Origin: Acinetobacter pragensis | GTDB lineage: Bacteria; Pseudomonadota; Gammaproteobacteria; Pseudomonadales; Moraxellaceae | Length of the DNA stretch: 64,000 nt | Reading direction: 5' to 3' | NCBI RefSeq assembly: GCF_001605895.1 | Contig: NZ_LUAW01000011.1 | Coordinates: forward strand, 62,001 to 126,000 | Shown here: positions 9,130 to 17,464 of the stretch, one piece after another | Layout of the letters: every line of letters begins with the position of its first letter | How positions within the stretch are numbered: position 1 is the first letter of the stretch | Notes under the pieces: model-generated | The model's input: only the letters and a program-made list of their open reading frames with translations | What the model was told of the DNA's origin: nothing | Database searches by the model: none | Made by a program: the position numbers and the translations under genes

Positions 9130-9954
9130 TTCAGAAACTCCATGTCTGTATTGCTTTTGGTCATTTTTTTAACAATATGCAGTCTCAAGCGAACTTGCAT
9201 TAATGCTTTAGTCGAGTATTTACACTAATTTTGTAACATACTGAAAATATTAGATTTTAAAATTCAGAATTTATCAAGAATGAACGCCTTGGTTCTCAAA
9301 TTTGATTTTTGAATTTAAATAATTTAGATCAAAGACAGCCTTTGCTGCACGTGCAGCGCAGAAAATTTTCTGCAATTGCAATAATCGGTACAGCAGGCTC
9401 AGTGAATAAATTCTGGCGAAGCGCATATTTTTTAATAGGAATAGCAGGTTTAAGATTGAAGAATCAAGGTGGCTTATTCTTTGGGCTGATGGCCTTCTCA
9501 ACTGTAATGTAGGACGTCAATGAAGCATCGGCGAGATGTTTTTAGCGCGCTGATAATAATGGGCCGTGCAGCCATGAAGCAATGTAATTTTACCGCTGCG
9601 TTTATAGATCAGATCATGCAGCTGGCTCAGGCTGCTTGCTGTCAAAATTTGCAAAGCTGCATGAAGCTCAGAAAACAGGGCCATCGCATGCCTGCTGTTC
9701 AAGCTGGAAACGCTATGAATATAATTATTTTTGGTCAAATGGTCCCAGAAAATGCGTTTTTCGACATAAATCAGCGCCAATTTACGCATCGGGCGCTTTT
9801 TTCCAGCAAAAAGGTTTATCCCTCAGGCCAAGCAGTGTAAAATTTCAATCGAATTTTATTTATCCACCGTTTTTATCTTTTGAGGGTCTCCCTCGATCAT
9901 AATCTCGCGGTGATATGCTCCATGGTACGGGGCATCACTCCTTAAGGATTTTTT
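9130..9954. other. 825-bp stretch without a convincing gene, between an acyl-CoA synthetase and thrS
   Basis: Two minus-strand open stretches (9789-9517 and 9501-9274) lie in one frame separated by a single TGA at 9519-9517. A plus-strand frame at 9520-9840 overlaps the first. None shows a domain I recognise. The stretch also holds the promoters of the synthetase (minus) and thrS (plus). Confidence 0.6.
9517..9789 (-). CDS. Possible small protein of unknown function
   Basis: 90-residue frame with a leucine- and serine-patterned helical middle (FSELHAALQILTASS) and a basic end. There is no recognised domain, no clear ribosome site before the ATG, and a competing frame on the other strand. After its TGA the same frame stays open for about 80 more codons, so this could be a decayed longer gene. 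I list it as uncertain. Confidence 0.25.
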   Translation of the reverse strand: MRKLALIYVEKRIFWDHLTKNNYIHSVSSLNSRHAMALFSELHAALQILTASSLSQLHDLIYKRSGKITLLHGCTAHYYQRAKNISPMLH

Positions 9955-11877
9955 ATGCCAATTATCACTTTGCCAAATGGCGATCAAAAACAATTTGATC
10001 ACGCCGTATCTGTGATGGACGTTGCTCAAAGCATCGGCCCTGGTCTTGCAAAAAATACAGTTGCAGGTCGTGTAAACGATCGCTTAGTTGACGCGTCTGA
10101 TCTCATTACTGAAGACGCAAGCCTGCAAATTATCACGCCGAAAGATGAAGATGGTATTCACATCATCCGCCATTCTTGCGCGCACTTAGTGGGTCATGCC
10201 GTTAAGCAATTGTTCCCAGAAGCAAAGATGGTTATTGGCCCTGTCATTGAAGAAGGTTTCTACTATGACATCTGGATGCCGCGTCCATTTACCTTAGATG
10301 ACATGGCAGCCATCGAAGAGCGTATGAAAAAGCTCATCGACCAAGATTATGACGTCATCAAAAAAATGACACCGCGTGATGAAGTGATTAAAGAATTCAC
10401 TGCGCGCGGCGAAGAATACAAACTCCGTCTGATCGAAGACATGCCTAACGAAACAGAAATGGGCTTGTACTACCATCAAGACTACTTGGATATGTGCCGC
10501 GGTCCGCATGTGCCGAATACAAAATTCTTAAAATCGTTCAAGCTGACTAAAATTTCTGGCGCTTACTGGCGCGGCGATGCGAAAAACGAACAGCTGCAGC
10601 GTATTTACGGGACTGCCTGGGCGGACAAAAAACAGCTGGCGGCATATGTAAAACGCATTGAAGAAGCTGAAAAACGCGATCACCGTAAAATCGGTAAAGC
10701 GCTTGATTTGTTCCATATGCAAGAAGAAGCGCCGGGTATGGTGTTCTGGCATCCAAACGGCTGGACGGTTTACCAAGTGCTTGAACAGTACATGCGTAAA
10801 GTGCAGCAGGACAATGGCTATCTTGAAATCCGTACCCCGCAAGTGGTGGACTTCACGCTTTGGGAAAAATCTGGACATGCTGCAAACTATGCGGACAACA
10901 TGTTTACGACGCACTCAGAAAACCGCAATTATGCGGTTAAGCCGATGAACTGCCCTTGTCACGTGCAAGTGTTCAATCAAGGCTTGAAATCTTACCGTGA
11001 CTTGCCAATCCGTTTGGCGGAATTCGGTTCATGCCACCGTAACGAACCGTCGGGTTCATTGCACGGCATTATGCGTGTCCGCGGCTTTACTCAAGATGAT
11101 GCGCATATCTTCTGTACCAAAGAGCAGATCGGCACAGAAGTTGCGGATTTCATTAAACTGACTTTAGACGTTTATAAAGATTTCGGCTTTGAAGAAGTTC
11201 AAATGAAATTATCGACACGTCCAGAAAAACGTGTAGGTGATGATAAGCTTTGGGATATGGCGGAAAAATCTTTGGCGGATGCTTTAGATGCTGCGGGTCT
11301 TGAATGGGATCTTCAGCCGGGTGAAGGCGCGTTCTACGGCCCTAAAATTGAATTCTCTTTGAAAGACTGCTTAGGCCGTGTATGGCAATGTGGTACAATT
11401 CAATGTGACTTTAATTTGCCGGAACGTTTAGACGCATCTTATGTCACTGAAGATAACGACCGTGATCAGCCAGTAATGCTTCATCGTGCAATACTTGGCA
11501 GCTTTGAACGTTTTATTGGTATACTAATTGAACACTATGCTGGTTTCATGCCGCCTTGGCTGTCACCAATTCAAGCATGTGTGATGAATATTACCGATTC
11601 ACAAGCTGAGGCATGTGAGTCAGTCGTCGCTAAACTTAAAGAAAGCGGTATCCGCGCGATTTCAGACTTGAGAAATGAGAAAATCGGCTTTAAGATTCGT
11701 GAACGCACATTAGAGCGTATTCCCTACTTGCTGGTACTTGGTGACCGTGAAGTAGAGGAAGGTACTGTAAACGTCCGTACCCGCTCTGGAAAAAATTTGG
11801 GTACTATGTCAATCGACGCTTTCGTTGACTTAGTAAAAGCAGCCGTTGCCGAACGCGGCCGGTACATTGTGGAGTAA
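9955..11877 (+). CDS. thrS: Threonyl-tRNA synthetase
   Basis: 640 residues (E. coli 642). Charges tRNA-Thr in the cytoplasm and edits mis-charged serine. Domains in order: TGS domain (about 1-60), the SAD editing domain with [12 protein letters not shown] near 73 and the cysteine-containing CRGPHVPNT near 182, the class II catalytic core with [10 protein letters not shown] and [17 protein letters not shown], and the anticodon-binding domain at the end. TTAAGGA lies before the ATG. infC follows immediately; the ribosome site of infC lies within the last sense codons of thrS. Confidence 0.98.
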   Translation: MPIITLPNGDQKQFDHAVSVMDVAQSIGPGLAKNTVAGRVNDRLVDASDLITEDASLQIITPKDEDGIHIIRHSCAHLVGHAVKQLFPEAKMVIGPVIEEGFYYDIWMPRPFTLDDMAAIEERMKKLIDQDYDVIKKMTPRDEVIKEFTARGEEYKLRLIEDMPNETEMGLYYHQDYLDMCRGPHVPNTKFLKSFKLTKISGAYWRGDAKNEQLQRIYGTAWADKKQLAAYVKRIEEAEKRDHRKIGKALDLFHMQEEAPGMVFWHPNGWTVYQVLEQYMRKVQQDNGYLEIRTPQVVDFTLWEKSGHAANYADNMFTTHSENRNYAVKPMNCPCHVQVFNQGLKSYRDLPIRLAEFGSCHRNEPSGSLHGIMRVRGFTQDDAHIFCTKEQIGTEVADFIKLTLDVYKDFGFEEVQMKLSTRPEKRVGDDKLWDMAEKSLADALDAAGLEWDLQPGEGAFYGPKIEFSLKDCLGRVWQCGTIQCDFNLPERLDASYVTEDNDRDQPVMLHRAILGSFERFIGILIEHYAGFMPPWLSPIQACVMNITDSQAEACESVVAKLKESGIRAISDLRNEKIGFKIRERTLERIPYLLVLGDREVEEGTVNVRTRSGKNLGTMSIDAFVDLVKAAVAERGRYIVE

Positions 11878-11882
11878 CAGCG

Positions 11883-12434
11883 ATTAAACAGCCTGACCGT
11901 AATCAACAGGGCGGTAACAAATCAAACCGTCCTGCTTTGAATGATGAAATTCGTGCGAAAGAAGTTCGTCTTGTAGACGAAAATGGTGAGCAAAAAGGTA
12001 TTGTCAGCTTGGCAGAAGCATTGCGCGCTGCTGAAAGTGTTGAGCTTGATCTGGTTGAGATCGTAGCAAACGCTGAACCGCCTGTTTGTAAAATCATGGA
12101 CTTCAACAAGCATTTGTTTGATCTTAAGCAAAAGCAGAAAGAAGCGAAGAAAAAACAGCATCAAGTACAGGTGAAAGAAATCAAGCTGCGCCCAGGTACT
12201 GATGTCGGGGATTACAATGTAAAACTCCGCGCGATCATCAAGTTCCTTGAGGAAGGCAACAAAGTAAAAATTACTTTGCGCTTCCGTGGCCGTGAAATGG
12301 CTCACCAGCAGCTGGGTCTAGCTCAATTGCAAAAAATTGAAGCTGACGTGGTTGAATATGGTGTTGTTGAACAAACACCAAAAATGGAAGGCCGTCAAAT
12401 GGGTATGCTGCTTGGACCTAAAAAGAAAAAGTAA
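11883..12434 (+). CDS. infC: Translation initiation factor IF-3, starting at AUU
   Basis: 183 residues. IF-3 binds the 30S subunit, prevents subunit joining and checks the start codon. The frame continues upstream of the first conventional start (TTG 11937) to an ATT at 11883, which has GGAG 8 bases before it (11871-11874) and gives an N-terminus [27 protein letters not shown] that fits the family. AUU is the known infC start in E. coli, where IF-3 represses its own mRNA by rejecting that codon. Also visible are the [12 protein letters not shown] linker entry, [13 protein letters not shown] and the lysine-rich end. Confidence 0.93.
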   Translation: MKQPDRNQQGGNKSNRPALNDEIRAKEVRLVDENGEQKGIVSLAEALRAAESVELDLVEIVANAEPPVCKIMDFNKHLFDLKQKQKEAKKKQHQVQVKEIKLRPGTDVGDYNVKLRAIIKFLEEGNKVKITLRFRGREMAHQQLGLAQLQKIEADVVEYGVVEQTPKMEGRQMGMLLGPKKKK

Positions 12435-12443
12435 GCGCCTGTT

Positions 12444-12486
12444 GATATAAAAAAAGCACTGCATTCGCAGTGCTTTTTTTATATCT
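12444..12486. terminator. Bidirectional terminator between infC and hsp20
   Basis: AAAAAAAGCACTGC, loop ATTC, GCAGTGCTTTTTTT; the stem extends through flanking GATAT/ATATC. It serves infC on the plus strand and can catch minus-strand transcripts. Confidence 0.92.
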
Positions 12487-12489
12487 GAT

Positions 12490-12529
12490 GCAGTTAAGCG
12501 CTCTTGTTTAGCGAAGGGCGCTTAACTGC
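12490..12529. repeat. Perfect 12-bp inverted repeat
   Basis: GCAGTTAAGCGC at 12490-12501 and its exact complement at 12518-12529, with a 16-base loop. It lies between the infC terminator and the end of hsp20. No T-run follows on either strand, so it is more likely an RNA-stabilising hairpin or part of a compound terminator for hsp20. Confidence 0.6.
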
Positions 12530-12550
12530 TGCCTTATGCTGAGCATTGCT

Positions 12551-13003
12551 TTATTTTGCAGAGTGTTCAGCTGTTAAAAGCTTCTGGTTAATTGGGATTT
12601 GGCGAGGCATTTTTTCTTCTGGGACAATACGCTGCAATTGAATAGTCAGCAAGCCATTTTCAAAATGAGCGTGCTGGACTTCAATGTGCTCATCTAAGCG
12701 CAATGACAGCTTGAATGAACGGCGCGCAATGCCTTTATGCAAGTACTCAGCCGTATCATCTTCGGCCTGATCGGCATGTTTACCGGAAATATTCAGGACC
12801 TGGTTTTCTAAGTGAATGCTCAGTTCATCCTGGTTAAAACCAGCGGCAGAAACGACAATCCGGTAATCATTGTCGCCTGTCTTTTCAATATTGTACGCTG
12901 GGTAGTGCGGTACTTCACTGAGCATTGCATGATCAAACAAATCATTCAAACGGTCAAAGCCGATACTGCGGCGGAATAATGGAGTTAAGCTTAAATTACT
13001 CAT
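12551..13003 (-). CDS. Small heat-shock protein, Hsp20/IbpA family
   Basis: 150 residues. Holds unfolding proteins in a refoldable state. The N-terminal FRRSIGFDRLNDLFD is typical of IbpA/IbpB, followed by the alpha-crystallin domain (YRIVVSAAGFNQDELSIHLENQVLNISG and the GIARRSFKLSLRLDEHIEV block) and a short tail. I start at the ATG at 13001-13003, which has AGGAGG 8 bases upstream; a longer start at 13021 would lose that site. The upstream region carries a heat-shock-type promoter and a ROSE-like leader, listed separately. Confidence 0.93.
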   Translation of the reverse strand: MSNLSLTPLFRRSIGFDRLNDLFDHAMLSEVPHYPAYNIEKTGDNDYRIVVSAAGFNQDELSIHLENQVLNISGKHADQAEDDTAEYLHKGIARRSFKLSLRLDEHIEVQHAHFENGLLTIQLQRIVPEEKMPRQIPINQKLLTAEHSAK

Positions 13004-13105
13004 TGATAAAACCTCCTGCATTCAGCAAAGTGATATGAATAAGCAACCTATGCGCCCATGTAGGCATTGGTTGTACGGTCAGCAATATCAACTGATCATT
13101 GCTGT
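13004..13105 (-). promoter_or_regulatory. ROSE-like RNA thermometer in the hsp20 5' leader
   Basis: Read on the minus strand, the roughly 100-nt leader folds as three hairpins: CAGCAAT/ATTGCTG (13104-13080), CAACC/GGTTG (13073-13044), and a last one (13029-13012) in which UUUGCU pairs with the ribosome site AGGAGG across the loop GAAUGC. That pairing includes the G opposite G mismatch that defines ROSE thermometers (UYGCU facing the Shine-Dalgarno sequence). Known ROSE elements melt on heating to free the ribosome site of small heat-shock genes. Function here is inferred from the sequence. Confidence 0.7.
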
Positions 13106-13111
13106 ACTTTT

Positions 13112-13140
13112 TATATCGGTATAGCGGGAAAAATTTCAAG
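13112..13140 (-). promoter_or_regulatory. Sigma-32-type heat-shock promoter of hsp20
   Basis: On the minus strand CTTGAA (13140-13135) is followed after 15 bases by CCGATATA (13119-13112), close to the RpoH consensus CTTGAA and CCCCATNT. Transcription would begin near 13105, exactly at the first leader hairpin. Confidence 0.65.
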
Positions 13141-13324
13141 AAAAAAAATTAAATTTTTTCTATTCTCTTCATTTGATAATTTATCTAATGATATAAAGTC
13201 TGTTATGCATATTTTAAGATTCTAATTTCAGTTTAACTTAATGTTTCTGCCCTGAAAGCATGCTATAAACAGTATGAAAACTCGACAATGTTAACTAAAA
13301 CGAGAAAAGTAGCAGGATTCTTAC

Positions 13325-13942
13325 ATGATAGATTTGTATTATTGGGGAACCCCCAATGGACATAAAATTACCATTGCTTTAGAAGAAATGGGACTCGAAT
13401 ATCAAATTTTTCCCATTAATATTTTAGAGAATGATCAGTTTCAGCCTGATTTTCTGAAAATATCACCCAACAATAAAATCCCGGCTATTGTGGATCAGGA
13501 CGGGCCGCGCGGCGAAGCGATTTCAGTCTTTGAATCGGGCGCGATACTGCAGTATTTAGGCCGTAAAACCGGCTTATTTTATCCGGAAGATGAATTTGAA
13601 CGTGTCGAGGTTGAACAGTGGCTAATGTGGCAAATGGGCGGGCTGGGGCCAATGCTGGGACAGAATCATCATTTCAGCCGCTTTGCGCCAGAACGCATTC
13701 CATATGCGACAGACCGTTATGTGAATGAAACTAAGCGACTGTATAAAGTATTGAACAATCAGCTAATTGGTCAGAAATTTGTGGCTGGAGAGTATTCTAT
13801 TGCGGATATGGCGATCCTGCCTTGGATTTTGCGCCATGAATGGCAGCAAATTCAGCTGGAGGACTATCCTCATGTCAAAGAATATGTAGAGCGCTTGACG
13901 GCTCGTCCTGCGGTACAGAAAGCATTGGCAATAAAAGTCTGA
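13325..13942 (+). CDS. yfcG: Glutathione S-transferase family, YfcG-type disulfide-bond oxidoreductase
   Basis: 205 residues. An N-terminal thioredoxin-like domain opens with MIDLYYWGTPNGHKIT, and the strings SPNNKIPAIVDQDGP, VFESGAILQYLGRKTGLF and WLMWQMGGLGPMLGQNHHF match E. coli YfcG almost word for word, as does SIADMAILPW in the helical domain. YfcG lacks ordinary GST activity but reduces disulfides using bound glutathione. AGCAGGA lies before the ATG. A terminator follows 46 bp after the stop. It sits next to a heat-shock gene, which fits a stress role, though they are divergent. Confidence 0.9.
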   Translation: MIDLYYWGTPNGHKITIALEEMGLEYQIFPINILENDQFQPDFLKISPNNKIPAIVDQDGPRGEAISVFESGAILQYLGRKTGLFYPEDEFERVEVEQWLMWQMGGLGPMLGQNHHFSRFAPERIPYATDRYVNETKRLYKVLNNQLIGQKFVAGEYSIADMAILPWILRHEWQQIQLEDYPHVKEYVERLTARPAVQKALAIKV

Positions 13943-13987
13943 TCAATCGTATGGCTGCAGTTATGCTAAGATGCAGGCAATAAAGTA

Positions 13988-14016
13988 GAAACCACCCGAC
14001 TTGCGGTGGTTTTTTA
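13988..14016 (+). terminator. Rho-independent terminator after yfcG
   Basis: AAACCACC, loop CGACTTGC, GGTGGTTTTTT. The T-run ends about 15 bp before the next start codon, so the following gene must start translation very close to this structure or have its own promoter. Confidence 0.85.
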
Positions 14017-14029
14017 TTGGATGACAGGC

Positions 14030-14317
14030 ATGAAAAATTTCTTTTTAAATCTCACCCGTATCGTCGAAGCCAATCCGAAGGTGTATTTTGCAATTATTTT
14101 CGGCATTGCGTTTTGCCTGATGCTGTTTATTGCAGAAGCGGTTCATATTCAGAAACTGGCTGAAGCGGCCAGCACTAAAGATCAGTCTGCATTGCGGGAA
14201 ATAATTCAGCCCGTGGCTTCACGCTATACGTGGTCGCGCATATTGGCTATTGCGGTCATGGTGTTCTGGTCAACGATGGAATACCGTAAAACCAAAAAGC
14301 AGCTGGGTTTAAAGTAA
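14030..14317 (+). CDS. Small membrane protein of unknown function
   Basis: 95 residues. Two hydrophobic segments (about 18-36, VYFAIIFGIAFCLMLFIAEA, and 72-86, ILAIAVMVFWSTMEY) flank a charged stretch, so a hairpin in the inner membrane is likely. The C-terminus is basic. ATGs at 14021 and 14030 are both possible; I prefer 14030, whose product begins MKNFFLNL. It ends 7 bp before yqaA, suggesting joint transcription. I do not recognise the family. Confidence 0.6.
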   Translation: MKNFFLNLTRIVEANPKVYFAIIFGIAFCLMLFIAEAVHIQKLAEAASTKDQSALREIIQPVASRYTWSRILAIAVMVFWSTMEYRKTKKQLGLK

Positions 14318-14324
14318 ATTGAGC

Positions 14325-14751
14325 ATGGCGCTGTGGATGCTGTTCCTGTCCGCTTTTGGCGCGGCGACCTTATTGCCTTTGCAGTCCGAGGCTGTGCTGC
14401 TGGGACTGCTGGTGAATGGTCAGCAGTCTGCTTGGGCGCTTATTCTTGTGGCTAGTATTGGCAATATATTAGGTTCCTGTGTGAATTGGTGGCTGGGACT
14501 GAAAATTGAACATTATAAAAATAAAAAATGGTTTCCAGTGTCCGAAGCCAAGATGATGCAGGCGCAGGCAATTTTATCAAAAATACGGCTATTGGTCTTT
14601 GCTGCTGAGCTGGACGCCTATTATCGGCGATCCAATTACGCTCATTGCAGGGCTGCTGAAAGAAAATTTCTGGCGCTTTTTAATTTTAGTCAGTGTAGCG
14701 AAGACAGGGCGCTATGCGTTTATTTTTTTCATTTTTATCAATGTATTTTAA
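14325..14751 (+). pseudogene. yqaA: YqaA-family (VTT/DedA-like) membrane protein, broken by a one-base frameshift
   Basis: The first frame reads like YqaA: ATLLPLQSEAVLLGLLVNG, then ASIGNILGSCVNWWLG. At the A-run 14579-14583 the frame is lost. One base further along, a second frame continues the family exactly (KYGYWSLLLSWTPIIGDPIT, LIAGLLKENFWRFLIL, VAKTGRYAFIF) to a TAA at 14749-14751. Five A residues stand where four would keep frame. Reading straight on instead gives a non-homologous tail ending at 14768. The intact product would be about 142 residues with four membrane spans. It may be a true mutation, phase variation or a sequencing error. Confidence 0.85.
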
Positions 14752-14792
14752 TGCGGAAAGAATCTTGAATAGATTGATTGCTAATAATTTAG

Positions 14793-15101
14793 CTATTTTT
14801 GTTCAAGCATAAACGGCTGATCGACGATAGTAATACCTTGGCGGTGCTTAAAAATTTGAGCATTCAACTGAGATCGCCGAACGGCTTGCAAGACCTTTTG
14901 ATCAATTTCGGGTTGGCCAGAAGATTTCAATAGATAAGCTTTTTCAATTTCGCCTTTTGAATTGACATGCATGCGAACTGTCAATTGAAGAAACTGTGAC
15001 GGTGAGGCCTTTGCGTGATATGAGGGAAGTGGGGGCGCAGCAGTTTTTATATGAGGCTGACATCCCAAGAGCAATAGGCTGAATAATGGATAAATTTTCA
15101 T
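14793..15101 (-). CDS. Small lipoprotein with a TonB C-terminal-like domain
   Basis: 102 residues. The N-terminus KIYPLFSLLLLGC is a lipoprotein signal with the lipobox LLGC, cysteine near 14. The rest holds QLTVRMHVNSKGEIEKAYLLKSSGQPEIDQKVLQAVRRS, the beta-alpha pattern of the TonB C-terminal domain. It has no proline-rich spacer or membrane anchor of a true energy transducer. It lies 45 bp downstream of a larger protein with two similar domains and is probably cotranscribed. Function unknown; an envelope role is inferred. Confidence 0.7.
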   Translation of the reverse strand: MKIYPLFSLLLLGCQPHIKTAAPPLPSYHAKASPSQFLQLTVRMHVNSKGEIEKAYLLKSSGQPEIDQKVLQAVRRSQLNAQIFKHRQGITIVDQPFMLEQK

Positions 15102-15146
15102 TGTTTTAAAGCGGACCTAATTCAGGCTTAAGTCCGCATGTTTTTA

Positions 15147-15896
15147 TTAAGATGATTTACATTCATTCAGCTTAAATTGGATTTCGTCTTTAAAGCTGGA
15201 TTTTTTATACATCCATAGCGTACTGGCGGTACGTTTCACCTTGATTTGACTGCCAGACACGGCTTGAATCACTTTTTGATCCAGCGCATAAATTCCTGAA
15301 CCTTGCTTGATTTTGACTTTCTGTACAGCGCCATGCTTGTCTGCTTTAAAGCTGAATTTCACTTTTCGGTCATGATTGTTCAGCTGTTCTGAATCCAGCT
15401 GAAGGGCTGGCTGCTGCAGATATTGAAATGCTGTACGCTTATTATTTTGCTGCGCCTGCCAAACTTTTGAATTAAATGCATAATCACAGCTTTTCGAATT
15501 TCGGTTCGTTAACTTTAAATTAAAGGCCTGATAGCCAATTTGTGGAGCTGCTTTGCCTTCAGCATCAATATGCGGTTTAACTTGGGCTTTTTCCACAGCG
15601 CGGAGCAGTACCTGATCTAAACTTTTAATGCCGGTGCTTTCTTCTACGGTCGCTTCCTGCACTTCACCCTGTTCATCGGCAAAAACGCGGATAATTGCTG
15701 CGCGGTTTTTATTTTTTAAGTCTTCATTGCTGTAGCTTGGCTTGGGAAATTTAGACCATTGAATGCGGGTGGTTAAATGAGTCGGCAAAACATCAATGGT
15801 TTGGGTCGGCAGCTGAAGGACTTTTTTCGGCGATGCACTGTGGGCTGCGCTCAGCGGAAAGCTCATCAAAACAGACAAGCACAGAATTTTTTTCAT
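15147..15896 (-). CDS. Periplasmic protein with two TonB C-terminal-like domains
   Basis: 249 residues with a cleavable signal (MKKILCLSVLMSFPLSAAHSA). Two repeats of the TonB-C pattern are visible: AAIIRVFADEQGEVQEATVEESTGIKSLDQVLLRAV at about 66-101, and VKFSFKADKHGAVQKVKIKQGSGIYALDQKVIQAV at about 182-216. The repeated SLDQ/ALDQ ... A-V helix is the hallmark. The two cysteines in the mature part (near 136 and 246) could pair. It lacks a membrane anchor, so it cannot couple to ExbBD in the usual way. It heads a two-gene unit with the lipoprotein downstream. Confidence 0.7.
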   Translation of the reverse strand: MKKILCLSVLMSFPLSAAHSASPKKVLQLPTQTIDVLPTHLTTRIQWSKFPKPSYSNEDLKNKNRAAIIRVFADEQGEVQEATVEESTGIKSLDQVLLRAVEKAQVKPHIDAEGKAAPQIGYQAFNLKLTNRNSKSCDYAFNSKVWQAQQNNKRTAFQYLQQPALQLDSEQLNNHDRKVKFSFKADKHGAVQKVKIKQGSGIYALDQKVIQAVSGSQIKVKRTASTLWMYKKSSFKDEIQFKLNECKSS

Positions 15897-15997
15897 AAGT
15901 TAAGGGCTTCAATCACTCAAAGAGGATTCATGGTCAATATTGAAGCGCAGTATTTCCTGAATTGGAAATACTGGCAAGTCTAAATCTGAAATATCGG

Positions 15998-17251
15998 TTA
16001 TTTTTCTATCCCTTTGGTGATGTCGACTTTAAATAAGTCTTTGGTTTTTGCCCAGCTGACAACAACGACCGCCATGGTCATGCAGCCGCCAAAAAGTGTT
16101 GCCATGATGGTGCCCATATATTTGGCCGCAAGGCCAGACTCAAAAGCGCCGAGTTCATTGCTGCTGGACACAAACATGCCGTTCACTGCAGCAACACGGC
16201 CACGCATATTTTCCGGCGGATAAATTTGCAGAATGGTCTGACGCACAACAACCGATATGCTGTCACAGGCGCCTGTCATGGCCAAGGCAAATAGAGACAG
16301 CCATAAATGATTGGAAAACGCGAATAAAATAGTGAAAACACCAAAACCGGCGACAGCCAGCAGCATATTGCGCCAAGCATGATGTGTCGGCGGAAATTTG
16401 GTTAAGGCAATCATGGTCAGGAGCGCGCCGATAGATGGCGCTGCCCGTAAATAGCCTAAACCTTCAGGGCCAACCTTTAAGATATCTTCGGCAAAAATGG
16501 GCAGCAGGGCAATGACGCCGCCAAACAGGACAGAGACTAAATCCAAAGAAATCGCCCAGAGGACGATTTTGGTTTTCCAGATAAAGCGGAAGCCGTCTCC
16601 TAAGCTTTCCCACAGATTGTTTGTTTCAATTTTGGGAAAGCTGCGCTTGCTCAGCAGGTTGATTAAAACAAAACAGACGGCCAATAATCCTGCGACAGCA
16701 AATAAGCTGTTTTCACGGCCTAAGTATGCCAGCATAAAGCCGCCCAGCATGGGGCCGATAATCACGCCGCTTTGCCAGCCGATCGTGGTCCATGTTGCGC
16801 CATTAGCATACAGCTCACGCGGGATCAGAAACGGTTTAAGCGATGTTGCGGACGGATTATAGAAGCCGCGGATAGTGCCGAGCCCGAAAATTACGGCATA
16901 GATGCCCCATGACAATGATGAAATGCCGATATGCGCCTGTCCGTAAGCATGAAACAGCCACCACAGAATGATGGGCATAGGAATCGCGAAGAATAAACAG
17001 ATTTTCATAATGGTCTGTTTATTGAAGCGGTCAGCAAAATAGCCGCCCCACAATGACAGCCCAATGAAAGGAATGGCTTCGGCGAGGCCGATAAAGCCCA
17101 GTGTTAAAGGATCTTTGGTGATTTGATAGAGGGAATAGGCAACAATGATTTCCTGAATTAAGATGGCTAAAGTCAGGCAGAACTGATTCAAGGTAATAAT
17201 GGAAAAGTCGCGGTAGCGCAGGGCTGCAAAGGCATCATGTGCAGGCGTCAT
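15998..17251 (-). CDS. MFS transporter, MFS_3/EntS-like group
   Basis: 417 residues with about 12 membrane spans. The cytoplasmic loop motif WGGYFADRFNKQTIMK between spans 2 and 3 is the MFS signature; LGTIRGFYNPSATSLKPFLIP and a late FASLAMTGACDS-type helix (ALAMTGACDSISVVVRQTILQ) resemble the enterobactin-exporter-like group. The substrate cannot be read from sequence. I start at MTPAHDAFAALRYRDFS (ATG at 17251); the frame extends to a TTG at 17299, but that adds an atypical hydrophilic leader. It faces rpmI across a shared upstream region. Confidence 0.85.
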   Translation of the reverse strand: MTPAHDAFAALRYRDFSIITLNQFCLTLAILIQEIIVAYSLYQITKDPLTLGFIGLAEAIPFIGLSLWGGYFADRFNKQTIMKICLFFAIPMPIILWWLFHAYGQAHIGISSLSWGIYAVIFGLGTIRGFYNPSATSLKPFLIPRELYANGATWTTIGWQSGVIIGPMLGGFMLAYLGRENSLFAVAGLLAVCFVLINLLSKRSFPKIETNNLWESLGDGFRFIWKTKIVLWAISLDLVSVLFGGVIALLPIFAEDILKVGPEGLGYLRAAPSIGALLTMIALTKFPPTHHAWRNMLLAVAGFGVFTILFAFSNHLWLSLFALAMTGACDSISVVVRQTILQIYPPENMRGRVAAVNGMFVSSSNELGAFESGLAAKYMGTIMATLFGGCMTMAVVVVSWAKTKDLFKVDITKGIEK

Positions 17252-17380
17252 AGCAAAGTTCTTTGTCTGAGGTGCGCTGATTATAAAGCCTTGCTGCAAG
17301 CCGCCTATAATTTCATCGCGAAAAGTCTATAGAAAATAAGACTAAAGCGGCTGCAGGCAGATTTTAATTTTCGATGATGC

Positions 17381-17409
17381 TTTTGTTTTAACCAGAGATG
17401 CTTTAGAAT
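17381..17409 (+). promoter_or_regulatory. Probable promoter of rpmI-rplT
   Basis: A -35-like TTTGTT in 17381-17390 and a -10 TAGAAT at 17404-17409, about 16 bases apart. Transcription would start near 17416, giving a leader of about 65 nt. Confidence 0.5.
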
Positions 17410-17421
17410 ATCCGCTCCCTT

Positions 17422-17464
17422 ACCTGCAGGTCGTTTTGCAATGGTGCAAACGTTCCGAACAGGT
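17422..17464 (+). promoter_or_regulatory. Structured leader before rpmI, candidate L20 autoregulation site
   Basis: ACCTG (17422-17426) can pair with CAGGT (17460-17464), enclosing a hairpin with TTTGCA/TGCAAA arms and an ATGG loop. In E. coli L20 represses rpmI-rplT by binding folded mRNA ahead of rpmI. A similar role here is inference. Confidence 0.4.

Noticed and set aside
9517..9519. In-frame TGA as a possible selenocysteine codon
   Set aside because: No SECIS-like hairpin follows, no selenoprotein family is recognised and no sel genes are in the window.
9520..9840. Plus-strand 106-codon frame before thrS with a plausible ribosome site
   Set aside because: No domain, overlaps another open frame on the other strand and has two Cys/Met-rich low-quality stretches; support too weak to list as a gene.
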